From assembly GCA_030597275.1 (NCBI GenBank), contig JAUVSB010000020.1:1-12819 (forward strand): DNA of 12,819 bases, in the 5' to 3' direction. The notes beneath the pieces were generated by a model, which did no database searches, was not told the DNA's origin, and worked only from the letters and a program-made list of their open reading frames with translations. The stretch comes from Gammaproteobacteria bacterium (GTDB taxonomy: Bacteria; Pseudomonadota; Gammaproteobacteria; BMS3Bbin11). This document shows, piece after piece, positions 1-7,207 of the stretch. Every line of letters starts with the position of its first letter. Position 1 is the stretch's first letter. The position numbers and the translations under genes are program-made.

Positions 1-478
1 TTAACACGGGTATTACAAACAGGATCAGTAGCGGAATTGCCCACAGCATAAAATAGCTTATTTTCCCAAGTTCATTCATTAGCGCAGGTACAATCTCTTT
101 CATGAAACTGCCACTATCAAAAGGCTGATAGGCATCACCTTTAAGGTGGGCTTCTACGCGTTCAGCCAGTATGCCGTTAAAAGGAGCACCTATTAGATTG
201 GCAATGATAGTAAATGTGAAGTACCAGATTAGCAGGAAACTTAATGCCAGCAGGGGCCATAGAATATATCTCAGGCCAGTCGCCCACCAGCTGTCGCCGG
301 AAGGTAGAAAGCGTTCCATCATGATGTCAAAGTAACTGATGCCAACACTGGCCAGTGTGATGAATACAACAAGCGTGATAAGAATTGGCCAAAGCGTGAA
401 GGGGCGTATGCCGGGTTTCCAGATCAGTGACAGGCCTTTAGTGAAATAGCCGGCACCGGTAAATAGATTGCCTTTCAT
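1..478 (-). CDS. cysZ: Sulfate transporter CysZ (partial, C-terminus beyond window)
   Basis: Inner-membrane protein for sulfate uptake that feeds cysteine synthesis. The minus strand is open from an ATG at 476-478 to the window edge, giving the first 159 residues of a protein usually near 250. The N-terminus (MKGNLFTGAGYFTKGLSLIW) and the stretch at residues 90-109 (TIIANLIGAPFNGILAERVE) are characteristic CysZ sequence. Hydrophobic segments lie at about residues 28-48, 70-97 and 142-159, the last running off the edge. It lies 56 bp downstream of the sugar kinase in the same direction, so it may be co-transcribed, although a TATAAT hexamer overlaps the kinase stop. No good Shine-Dalgarno sequence precedes the ATG; I chose it because the protein matches the family from this Met. 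E. coli cysZ sits divergent from zipA-ligA, and the same neighbourhood is recognisable here. Family assignment is confident. Confidence 0.93.
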   Translation of the reverse strand, partial: MKGNLFTGAGYFTKGLSLIWKPGIRPFTLWPILITLVVFITLASVGISYFDIMMERFLPSGDSWWATGLRYILWPLLALSFLLIWYFTFTIIANLIGAPFNGILAERVEAHLKGDAYQPFDSGSFMKEIVPALMNELGKISYFMLWAIPLLILFVIPVL

Positions 479-533
479 AAGGAATGTTTCGTGTTGAGAG
501 TTTTAAGGAAGGGCATATTGCTTAATTGGTGGA

Positions 534-539
534 ATTATA
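534..539 (-). promoter_or_regulatory. Candidate -10 hexamer for cysZ
   Basis: The minus strand carries an exact TATAAT overlapping the TAA stop of the upstream kinase gene, about 55 nt before the cysZ ATG. This would let cysZ be transcribed separately from queF and the kinase. I see no convincing -35 hexamer at 16-18 bp and no extended -10 TG, so this is only a candidate. Confidence 0.25.
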
Positions 540-1809
540 CCCTGCCAGCCGCAAGAAGTGCGCTGCCGTAGGCCGCTTCTGTCTGCTCTGCCTGCAGAAA
601 TGGCCGCTTAACTATGCGCTGCCTTATCCTGCTCCATGCAGGATTTGCTGCACCACCGCCGCAAGTTCTCACTGATTGAACTGATTCATCACCCAGCTTT
701 TCGAGCAGGACATAGCCCGTTTTTTCAATGCGTGCTATTCCTTCAAACAGGCCCTGAAGATAGGTCACCCGGTTTTCCGGTACAGGATGTACAATTGATT
801 TTTTTTCAGCATCTGGGACAGGAAATCGTTCGCCGGTAGATGGCAAAGGATAATAGTCTAGCCCTGTATCCTGATCCGGGTTTATTTTTTCTGACAGACT
901 TATCAGTTCATCATCAGTGAACAGGCTTTTTAATACGGCACCACCTGAATTTGATGCGCCACCTGCCAGCCATCGTTGGTCATCAAGGCGATGACTGTAA
1001 ATCCCATGTGCATTTGAGGTAATTGGCTTTCTGGTACAAAGTTTTAGCACCAGCGTAGAGCCCAGTGAGGTAACAGCTTCACCCACCTGCGATGCGCCGC
1101 TGGCGAGGAATGCTGCAATACTGTCTGTCGTGCCGGCATGCAGGCGTGTACCTGCCGGTAGTCCCGTTTGCCTGGCTATATTCGGTGCAATTGTTGCGAT
1201 ATCTTTTCCTGGAGGAAAGACAGCGGGTAATTTACCCCTGCCAATATCAATAGCCGTTAACCAGTCAGGCCATTGCAGATCTTCAACGTCAAAACCGAGC
1301 TTCAGCGCATTGTTCCAGTCGCTGGTGCCGGGTTCTCCTCTAAATTTTGCGAGTATCCAGTCAGCTTGCTGCTGGATATGAAAAACGGCAGCAGGCTTAA
1401 TATCTCGATAGAGCCAGACTGCCTTTGCCAGGGCGCTGCTTTGGCTGCAGGCAGGTCCCGGTGGGGCATGCAGACACAGCTCTTTGACCAGTTCTGCAGG
1501 CCGTACATCGTTATACATTAGTGCCGGGCTGATAGGGTTATTATGGGCATCAGTCAGTAAAGTTGTCCCGGAAGTACCATCAATAGCGATTGCCTGCAGG
1601 CCGGAACAATCGAATTGAGCCGTGATCTTTTGCAGGCAATCAAGTACCGCTTGCCACCACTGCTCGGGTTGCTGGCAGAGCATGCCATCATGCAGGGTAC
1701 TTTCAGGCAAAGTTGTTTGTGAGGAAGCAAGAATATGCCCCTCATCATTGATCAGAATAGCCCTGACGCCGGAGGTACCAACGTCGATACCGAGATAACT
1801 TTGTGTCAT
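535..1809 (-). CDS. FGGY-family carbohydrate kinase, probably D-ribulokinase-like
   Basis: ATP-dependent cytoplasmic sugar kinase of the FGGY (xylulokinase/glycerol kinase) superfamily, 424 residues. Visible motifs are the N-terminal phosphate loop GIDVGTSGVR (residues 7-16, with Asp9 and Thr12), IDGTSGT (76-82), the AGTTDS motif with the likely catalytic Asp229, SLGST (248-252), and the C-terminal adenosine-binding GGGAANP (384-390) followed by TEAAYGSALLA. At about 424 residues it is shorter than typical xylulokinases (480-500). Together with its motif spelling this resembles the cyanobacterial/plant SePSK/AtXK-1 subgroup reported as D-ribulose kinases; the substrate is inferred. An in-frame TTG lies at 1813-1815, but the ATG at 1807-1809 is preferred because MTQSYLGIDVGT has the usual short lead-in. 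It starts 18 bp after the queF stop, so the two are probably co-transcribed. No other sugar catabolic gene is visible. Confidence 0.85.
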   Translation of the reverse strand: MTQSYLGIDVGTSGVRAILINDEGHILASSQTTLPESTLHDGMLCQQPEQWWQAVLDCLQKITAQFDCSGLQAIAIDGTSGTTLLTDAHNNPISPALMYNDVRPAELVKELCLHAPPGPACSQSSALAKAVWLYRDIKPAAVFHIQQQADWILAKFRGEPGTSDWNNALKLGFDVEDLQWPDWLTAIDIGRGKLPAVFPPGKDIATIAPNIARQTGLPAGTRLHAGTTDSIAAFLASGASQVGEAVTSLGSTLVLKLCTRKPITSNAHGIYSHRLDDQRWLAGGASNSGGAVLKSLFTDDELISLSEKINPDQDTGLDYYPLPSTGERFPVPDAEKKSIVHPVPENRVTYLQGLFEGIARIEKTGYVLLEKLGDESVQSVRTCGGGAANPAWSRIRQRIVKRPFLQAEQTEAAYGSALLAAGRV

Positions 1810-1827
1810 CAGCAAGAATTATTAAAT

Positions 1828-2226
1828 TCAATCGCTGAATTGTGGTTCAGAGGGTATGGTTCCTTGCCAGTCTGGTTTAGAATACTGTGCGGTGACTGTG
1901 GTGTAAATGCCGCCTCGTACATAGAAGCGTGCGTTTAGCCTCAGGTAGCGAGGGGAGGTAGCTGCGACCAGGTCATCGAGGATGGCATTGGTGACGGCTT
2001 CATGAAAAGCGCCTTCATCACGGTATGACCAGATGTATAGTTTCAGAGCCTTGAGTTCGACACAGAATTTGTCCGGGATGTAGTCCAGGTACAGCGTGGC
2101 AAAATCCGGCTGACCGGTCTTTGGGCACAGACATGTGAATTCTGGCATGCGTATGCTAATGGTATAATCACGGTCTGAATTGGGGTTATCAAATACGTCG
2201 AGTTCTTTGCTTGGCTTGGTAGACAT
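1828..2226 (-). CDS. queF: NADPH-dependent preQ0 reductase QueF (type I)
   Basis: Reduces 7-cyano-7-deazaguanine (preQ0) to preQ1 with NADPH, the last free-base step of queuosine tRNA modification; cytoplasmic. The 132 residues match the short, single-domain type-I QueF, unlike the about 280-residue enterobacterial form. The catalytic motif TCLCPKTGQPDF (residues 31-42) holds the thioimide-forming Cys34 and the acid Asp41. The family's NADPH-motif region appears as ELKALKLYIW (57-66), a mild variant of the usual E-S-K-S-x-K-L-Y. Gly-x-Phe-His-Glu at 72-76 supplies the conserved His and Glu. The ATG at 2224-2226 is preceded on its strand by a purine-rich GGAAAA. The gene is divergent from smc and leads the kinase and possibly cysZ. 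I looked for a preQ1 riboswitch in its upstream region and found no convincing one. Confidence 0.95.
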   Translation of the reverse strand: MSTKPSKELDVFDNPNSDRDYTISIRMPEFTCLCPKTGQPDFATLYLDYIPDKFCVELKALKLYIWSYRDEGAFHEAVTNAILDDLVAATSPRYLRLNARFYVRGGIYTTVTAQYSKPDWQGTIPSEPQFSD

Positions 2227-2254
2227 GAACAGTTTTCCAACAATAAATATATTG

Positions 2255-2417
2255 AAGGAGCCCCTGATTAATTCTGGACGAAGTAGATTGCGATCTAAAA
2301 TATTCAGATTCGAGGCTCAAATCGTACGTAATAGCTGGCTATTGCGAAGATTTGGAACGAAGACGCTGGATATTATAGGCGTAAGATACGAGTTCATGAA
2401 TAAATCAGGGGTTCCTT
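2255..2417. repeat. Imperfect palindromic, MITE-like element in the queF-smc intergenic region
   Basis: The two ends are inverted copies: AAGGAGCCCCTGATT at 2255-2269 and AATCAGGGGTTCCTT at 2403-2417 match at 14 of 15 positions, and the match continues with ATTC on each arm. The centre (2330-2343) is the palindrome AATAGC-TG-GCTATT, almost exactly midway between the ends. Blocks between also pair when one arm is read against the reverse complement of the other, for example AATAT near 2300 with ATATT near 2371, and CAAATC near 2319 with GATTTG near 2349. The whole 163 bp can therefore fold into one long, imperfect hairpin. That is the architecture of a small non-autonomous transposable element or a degenerate intergenic palindrome. 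I see no clear target-site duplication and no transposase. It occupies most of the divergent promoter region, so promoters for queF and smc must lie in or beside it. Confidence 0.7.
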
Positions 2418-2464
2418 ATGACAGGCTGTGATTTTAGCCGATTTACACTGGCACATGGAACGGA

Positions 2465-5400
2465 ATGCGTCTAAAGAAAATTAAACTCGCAGGCTTCAAG
2501 TCCTTCGTTGATCCAACAACTGTAGAATTCCCTCATCTTCTGACCGGCGTCGTTGGCCCAAACGGCTGTGGTAAATCAAATATTATTGATGCTGTGCGTT
2601 GGGTGATGGGCGAGTCTTCGGCCAAACATCTGCGTGGCGAGAATATGGAAGATGTTATTTTCAGTGGCTCTCAGGCACGCAAACCGGTTGGCAAGGCCTT
2701 TGTCGAACTTGTTTTTGATAATACGGTAGGAAAAAAAGCACCCGGTGATTATGCTCGCTATTCAGAAATATCGATCCGTCGGGAGCTCACACGCGATGGA
2801 CGCTCAGACTATTTCCTGAATCGTACCCGCTGTCGTAAGAAAGACATTACCAATATTTTCCTCGGCACAGGCCTGGGTCCACGGGCTTATTCGATAATTG
2901 AGCAGGGCATGGTGACCCGTATCATTGAATCGAAGCCGGACGACCTACGTGTTTTTGTTGAAGAGGCTGCCGGTATTTCACGCTATAAAGAGCGTCGCCG
3001 AGAGACAGAGAACCGCATTCGCCACACCCGTGAGAATCTATCTCGTGTTGATGACATTCGCTCAGAACTTGAAACCCAGCTGGCACGCCTGAAACGCCAG
3101 GCCAGTGCAGCGAGGCGTTTCAAAGAGCATAAACAGGTGGAACGGCAACTTCAGGGTGAACTGCTTACCCTGCGCTGGAAAGGGCTGAGCGATCAAATTG
3201 AGCATGAAGAAGTCGAGTTGGGCAAACGGCAGACACGACTTGATGGCGAGTTGGCGAAACAGCGTGAAACAGAAGCCGAAATTGAGAGAAAACGCCAGCA
3301 ATTGCATGATTTAAATGAGTCACTGAATCAGGCACAGGGGAATTTTTATCAGACGGGTGCTGAAGTGACCCGGCTGGAACAGACTATTCAGCATGCACGT
3401 GATACCTATCAGGAAAAAGTTCGCGAAAAGACGCAACTGGTAAGTGGCATAGATGGAGCACAAAAAAACATACACTCCGATAGCGAACAGGAACATCAAC
3501 TAAGCGTTAAACTCGAGAAGACTGAAGATACAAATCGCGAGTTACTGGAAAAAAGTGAACAGACAGCTGCCAGCCTGGCTGAGGCGGAAGCAGCTATGAA
3601 CGACTGGCAGCAGCGATGGGAAGCATTTTCAACCCATGCCGCGCAACCCGCACGTGAAAAAGAGGTACAAAATGCCCGCATAAAGCAGATCAACAATAAT
3701 CTGCAGCAATTACAGCAGCGACACAGCCGTCTTGATGAAGAAAAGCAGCGGCTTGCTGACAACATTCAGAAAGACAATACGGGTGAACTACGACAGCAGC
3801 TGGAAGCACGGCTTTCTGCCTGCAGTGAACTGAGCGAGTCAATTGATAATCTGGAAACAGAAATTAGAAATGTACGCCAGCAAATTGAGCATACCAGCAG
3901 CTCACTGAATGAAGCTAAAGTTAAACAGCAGCATAATACCTCACGGCTGGAAACACTGCGTGAACTTCAAGATTCTGCTCTTGGGCGAAATGATCAATCA
4001 TTGCCACAATGGCTGCAGCAGGTTGGTATCACTGATACAAAAAGGCTGGCAGATGCAATACAGGTAGAAGAAGGCTGGGAGAATGCTGTAGACCGTGTAC
4101 TAGGCAGCGCATTGAAAGCTGTTTGTTTGCAGGGCCAGCCATTACCACTTGAACGGCTAGAGAATATTGCCGGCAGGGGCGCTACCTTCTTCGAACAGAA
4201 ATCTGCTCATGTTGAGGCGGATAGGAATTTACTGGCCTCTCGGGTTAAATCAACAGATGTAGATCTTAACGCACGCCTGGCAAATATCTTTATCGCTGAT
4301 GATGTAGCGGCTGCAGTAAAGCAGCGAGTTAATTTGTCGGATGAGGCAGTCATTGTGACTCGTGATGGTACGCTGGTCGGGAAAAACTGGTTATCTCTTT
4401 CCGGTGGTAAGGATGATGAAGCCGGTGTCATGACACGTCAGGCCGAGATTGAAAAGCTGACAGCTCAACAGGAAGATGCCAGATCAAATATAGAAGAACT
4501 TGCCGCCCGATTTAATGTTCTGCAAAAACAATTATCCGAAAAAGATGCATTGCGTGCAGATGAACGTCAGCAGTTGAATCGTGAAACAGCTAAAAACAAT
4601 CAGGACAATGCACAGCTGCATCGGCTGGAAGCCCAGCTGGATCAAATACGTACTCGCTCAGAACAAGTAGATAATGAGCTTAACGAAATTGACGAACAGG
4701 TAGTCAACAATCAGTCTGAATTAACAACCTCAGACAGTTTATTGCGTGATGCTAACCGTAATGCTGAAGAAATTGAACAGCAGCGGCTTGAGTTTCTCTC
4801 TTCCAGGGAGCAGCTGCAGAATTCCCTGGATAAAGAGCGACAGTCTGCACGCAGTACTAATGAAGCACTGCACCATTTGCAACTCGAGAGGCAGGAGTGG
4901 GACGTCAGTCGACGTTCTCTACAGGAAAGTGTCAGGCGCGGGCAGCAGCAAATTGAGCTACTAAAGCAGCGTGAAAAGGATCTGGGTGACTTACTCGCTG
5001 ATGGTGAAGCACCAGAACGTGAAATGCAGGAAGAACTGGTTGGTTTATTGCAAAAAAAGGTAGATGAAGAGACTATTCTAAAGCAGTTCCGTGATCAAAC
5101 CAGTGGGCTTGATCAGGAAACCAGGGAGCTCGCTCTGCAGCGACAGAATGAAGACCGTGCCTGTCAGACACTGAGAGAATCACTGGAACAGGAAAAATTG
5201 AAACGTCAGGAACAGTTTGTTCGGCGCCAGACTCTGGAGGAACAACTGTATGAGCTGGAACTGGATGCTGAAGATATAATGGGCACACTGCCGGAAGATG
5301 CTGATTTTATCGTGTGGGAAGAAAAGCTGAATACGATCACGGGTAAAATCGGACGTCTGGGTGCTGTGAACCTGATGGCAATAGAAGAATTTGAAGAGCA

Positions 5401-5971
5401 GTCAGAACGTAAAGATTATCTTGATAAACAACATGCCGATTTATCAGAAGCGCTATCTACCCTTGAAAGTGTAATGGGTAAGATTGATCGTGAGACACGT
5501 ACCCGCTTTAAGGAAACTTTCGATTTAATCAATGATGGCTTCCAGCGGTTTTTCCCAAAACTCTTTGGTGGCGGACATGCTTATCTGGAACTCACTGGAG
5601 AAGACCTGCTGGATGCTGGCGTTACTGTTATGGCTCGTCCGCCAGGAAAGAGAAACAGCACGATCCACTTATTGTCCGGCGGTGAGAAAGCACTTGCCGC
5701 TGTCTCGTTGCTGTTTGCGATATTTGAACTTCATCCGGCACCGTTCTGTTTGCTAGATGAAGTTGATGCGCCGCTGGATGAGGCAAATGTTTCACGCTAT
5801 TGCGACACACTAAGATCGATGGCAGATCATACCCAGCTAATCTTTATTACACACAATAAGGTAACAATGGAGTCGGCAGGTACCCTGATAGGCGTGACTA
5901 TGGCTGAAGCCGGTGTTTCCAGAATTGTAAGTGTCAATCTTTCTGATGCTGAGACGCTGGTAGCGAGCTAA
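2465..5971 (+). CDS. smc: Chromosome partition protein SMC
   Basis: Structural maintenance of chromosomes ATPase (1168 residues, normal length) that dimerises and, with ScpA and ScpB, extrudes and organises chromosomal DNA. The N-terminal ATPase half carries the Walker A loop GPNGCGKSN at residues 31-39. Long coiled-coil arms, rich in Glu, Gln, Lys and Arg, run from about 165 to 500 and from about 660 to 1000. A glycine-containing hinge lies at about 510-660. The C-terminal half carries the ABC signature LSGGEKAL starting at 1070 and Walker B CLLDEVDAPLDE with Asp1098 and catalytic Glu1099. The ATG fits the family start (MRLKKIKLAGFKSF) and follows a GGAACGGA purine stretch. Its stop TAA shares one base with the zipA ATG, so translation is likely coupled. 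Presence of SMC argues against a MukBEF-type enterobacterium. The scpA and scpB genes are not in the window. Confidence 0.98.
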   Translation: MRLKKIKLAGFKSFVDPTTVEFPHLLTGVVGPNGCGKSNIIDAVRWVMGESSAKHLRGENMEDVIFSGSQARKPVGKAFVELVFDNTVGKKAPGDYARYSEISIRRELTRDGRSDYFLNRTRCRKKDITNIFLGTGLGPRAYSIIEQGMVTRIIESKPDDLRVFVEEAAGISRYKERRRETENRIRHTRENLSRVDDIRSELETQLARLKRQASAARRFKEHKQVERQLQGELLTLRWKGLSDQIEHEEVELGKRQTRLDGELAKQRETEAEIERKRQQLHDLNESLNQAQGNFYQTGAEVTRLEQTIQHARDTYQEKVREKTQLVSGIDGAQKNIHSDSEQEHQLSVKLEKTEDTNRELLEKSEQTAASLAEAEAAMNDWQQRWEAFSTHAAQPAREKEVQNARIKQINNNLQQLQQRHSRLDEEKQRLADNIQKDNTGELRQQLEARLSACSELSESIDNLETEIRNVRQQIEHTSSSLNEAKVKQQHNTSRLETLRELQDSALGRNDQSLPQWLQQVGITDTKRLADAIQVEEGWENAVDRVLGSALKAVCLQGQPLPLERLENIAGRGATFFEQKSAHVEADRNLLASRVKSTDVDLNARLANIFIADDVAAAVKQRVNLSDEAVIVTRDGTLVGKNWLSLSGGKDDEAGVMTRQAEIEKLTAQQEDARSNIEELAARFNVLQKQLSEKDALRADERQQLNRETAKNNQDNAQLHRLEAQLDQIRTRSEQVDNELNEIDEQVVNNQSELTTSDSLLRDANRNAEEIEQQRLEFLSSREQLQNSLDKERQSARSTNEALHHLQLERQEWDVSRRSLQESVRRGQQQIELLKQREKDLGDLLADGEAPEREMQEELVGLLQKKVDEETILKQFRDQTSGLDQETRELALQRQNEDRACQTLRESLEQEKLKRQEQFVRRQTLEEQLYELELDAEDIMGTLPEDADFIVWEEKLNTITGKIGRLGAVNLMAIEEFEEQSERKDYLDKQHADLSEALSTLESVMGKIDRETRTRFKETFDLINDGFQRFFPKLFGGGHAYLELTGEDLLDAGVTVMARPPGKRNSTIHLLSGGEKALAAVSLLFAIFELHPAPFCLLDEVDAPLDEANVSRYCDTLRSMADHTQLIFITHNKVTMESAGTLIGVTMAEAGVSRIVSVNLSDAETLVAS

Positions 5972-7170
5972 TGGAATTAAGGACTGCCTTATTTATTCTT
6001 GGAATGGTGGTGATAGTTATCATCGCGTTTGTTTCATTTCACCGCTCACAGCAAAAACCCTATAAATTGCCAAGAAATCTTCATCGAAATAGCCTCTCTG
6101 GTGATGATGAAGTTGACCCGTTGTTTGAACCGAGACAGGGGCCTTTAACATCAAAAAAATCCAGACTGAAAAAGAAGGATACTCCTCAGATTGAAGAAAC
6201 TGTTGAACCTTACATTCAGGAAGATCATAAAAAGGATGCTGAAATAATTCCTGCACCATTAGTCATGGATGTAGAAGCAGAAAATCCAGATACTCTGGAG
6301 CTCGATCTGCAGCCGTCAGAAAGGAAAGAAGACAAGGGGCCTCAAAAAGCTATAGAGTATGTTGCTCTAATCCGTGGTGTGGAGAGTATTTCAAGAGATC
6401 AGGCCCTGGGTGTTTATCGACAGCATGAATACACCATGGAAAAACAAAATGGAATTTATGGATTCAATATTGCCAATGGTCTGTGGAGTAATCTTGAGCA
6501 TGAAGAAGAAGATTCACAATTCAGGGATATATGCCTGACAATACAGCTAGCTGACCCTGACGGCCCGGTTTCTGAGTCAGAACTTCACCGGTTTTCACAG
6601 ATGAGTCTCGAAGTTGCAGAAGAGCTGGACAGACCAATCGTCTTTTCCATGGATTTTGATGATGCCCTGGTAGCAGCTAAAGATCTGGACAGATTCAGAA
6701 AAGAGCATGACGCCATCCTGGTGGTAAGTATTGTGGCACGCAGTGAGAATGGTTTAACCATGAACGCCATTCATCGTGAGGCGGAGAAGCTGGGCCTGTC
6801 ATACAGTGAAGACAATATTTACCATCGCATACGCAAGAATGCCGACAGCCAGACAGATGTATTATTTAGCATGGCAAATATGTTTAAACCGGGTGAACTA
6901 CCGAAAGATGATTCTGATATGCATACTGGAGGGCTGACATTATTCATGCGCCTTGCGGCGGTATCAAAGCCCGTTGACGTTTATGCAGACATGGTCAAGA
7001 CCGCGACCAGTCTGGCATCTCGTTTAAATGGTATTCTTGTCGATCAGGAAACTCGTCCTGTCAATAAAAGCATGACGATTAGCCAGACAAAATCAATTCT
7101 TAAGCTGGCCAGTAGTATGGACTCAAGAGAAATTCCAGCTGGCAGTAAGCTGGCGAAAAGACTTTTCTAA
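5971..7170 (+). CDS. zipA: Cell division protein ZipA, with apparent tandem ZipA-C-like domains
   Basis: Bitopic inner-membrane protein that tethers the FtsZ ring to the membrane early in division. Residues 6-24 form a single N-terminal membrane anchor with the bulk in the cytoplasm. DPLFEPRQGPL follows at 49-59, then a charged, flexible linker to about 125. The FtsZ-binding domain lies at about 247-377 and is recognised by DNIYHR (281-286), FSMANMFKPGEL (299-310), GLTLFMRL (321-328) and NGILVDQ (353-359). Residues about 128-240 look like a second, diverged copy with the same order of elements: VALIRGV, NGIYGFNI, DICLTIQLADPDGP, then a helix and RPIVFSMDFDDA. At 399 residues the protein is longer than E. 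coli ZipA (328), and the extra copy accounts for the difference. The gene overlaps smc by one base and precedes ligA by 37 bp, the usual smc-zipA-ligA order of gammaproteobacteria with SMC. Confidence 0.93.
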   Translation: MELRTALFILGMVVIVIIAFVSFHRSQQKPYKLPRNLHRNSLSGDDEVDPLFEPRQGPLTSKKSRLKKKDTPQIEETVEPYIQEDHKKDAEIIPAPLVMDVEAENPDTLELDLQPSERKEDKGPQKAIEYVALIRGVESISRDQALGVYRQHEYTMEKQNGIYGFNIANGLWSNLEHEEEDSQFRDICLTIQLADPDGPVSESELHRFSQMSLEVAEELDRPIVFSMDFDDALVAAKDLDRFRKEHDAILVVSIVARSENGLTMNAIHREAEKLGLSYSEDNIYHRIRKNADSQTDVLFSMANMFKPGELPKDDSDMHTGGLTLFMRLAAVSKPVDVYADMVKTATSLASRLNGILVDQETRPVNKSMTISQTKSILKLASSMDSREIPAGSKLAKRLF

Positions 7171-7176
7171 GCTAGT

Positions 7177-7190
7177 GAGCCTCTGATTAA
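7177..7190 (+). repeat. Short motif matching the tip of the palindromic element
   Basis: GAGCCTCTGATTAA between zipA and ligA matches 13 of 14 positions of the left tip of the palindrome (2258-2271). No second arm is visible nearby, so it would be a solo end or remnant; chance cannot be excluded at this length. It lies in the short 37-bp gap just upstream of ligA. Confidence 0.35.
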
Positions 7191-7207
7191 ACAAGTATGA
7201 CTGGCTT

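Noticed and set aside
1813..1815. TTG start for the FGGY kinase
   Set aside because: The ATG two codons later gives a normal family N-terminus; the TTG adds only two residues and has no better ribosome binding site.
2255..2417. Complete insertion sequence
   Set aside because: Only 163 bp with no transposase ORF; at most a non-autonomous element.
2180..2431. 83-residue plus-strand ORF across the queF start and intergenic palindrome
   Set aside because: It begins inside queF on the opposite strand and consists mainly of translated palindrome; no protein-like features.
2227..2464. preQ1 riboswitch upstream of queF
   Set aside because: Searched on the minus strand by eye; no pseudoknot core with the expected adenine-rich tail next to the queF start. 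The structure present is the long palindrome.
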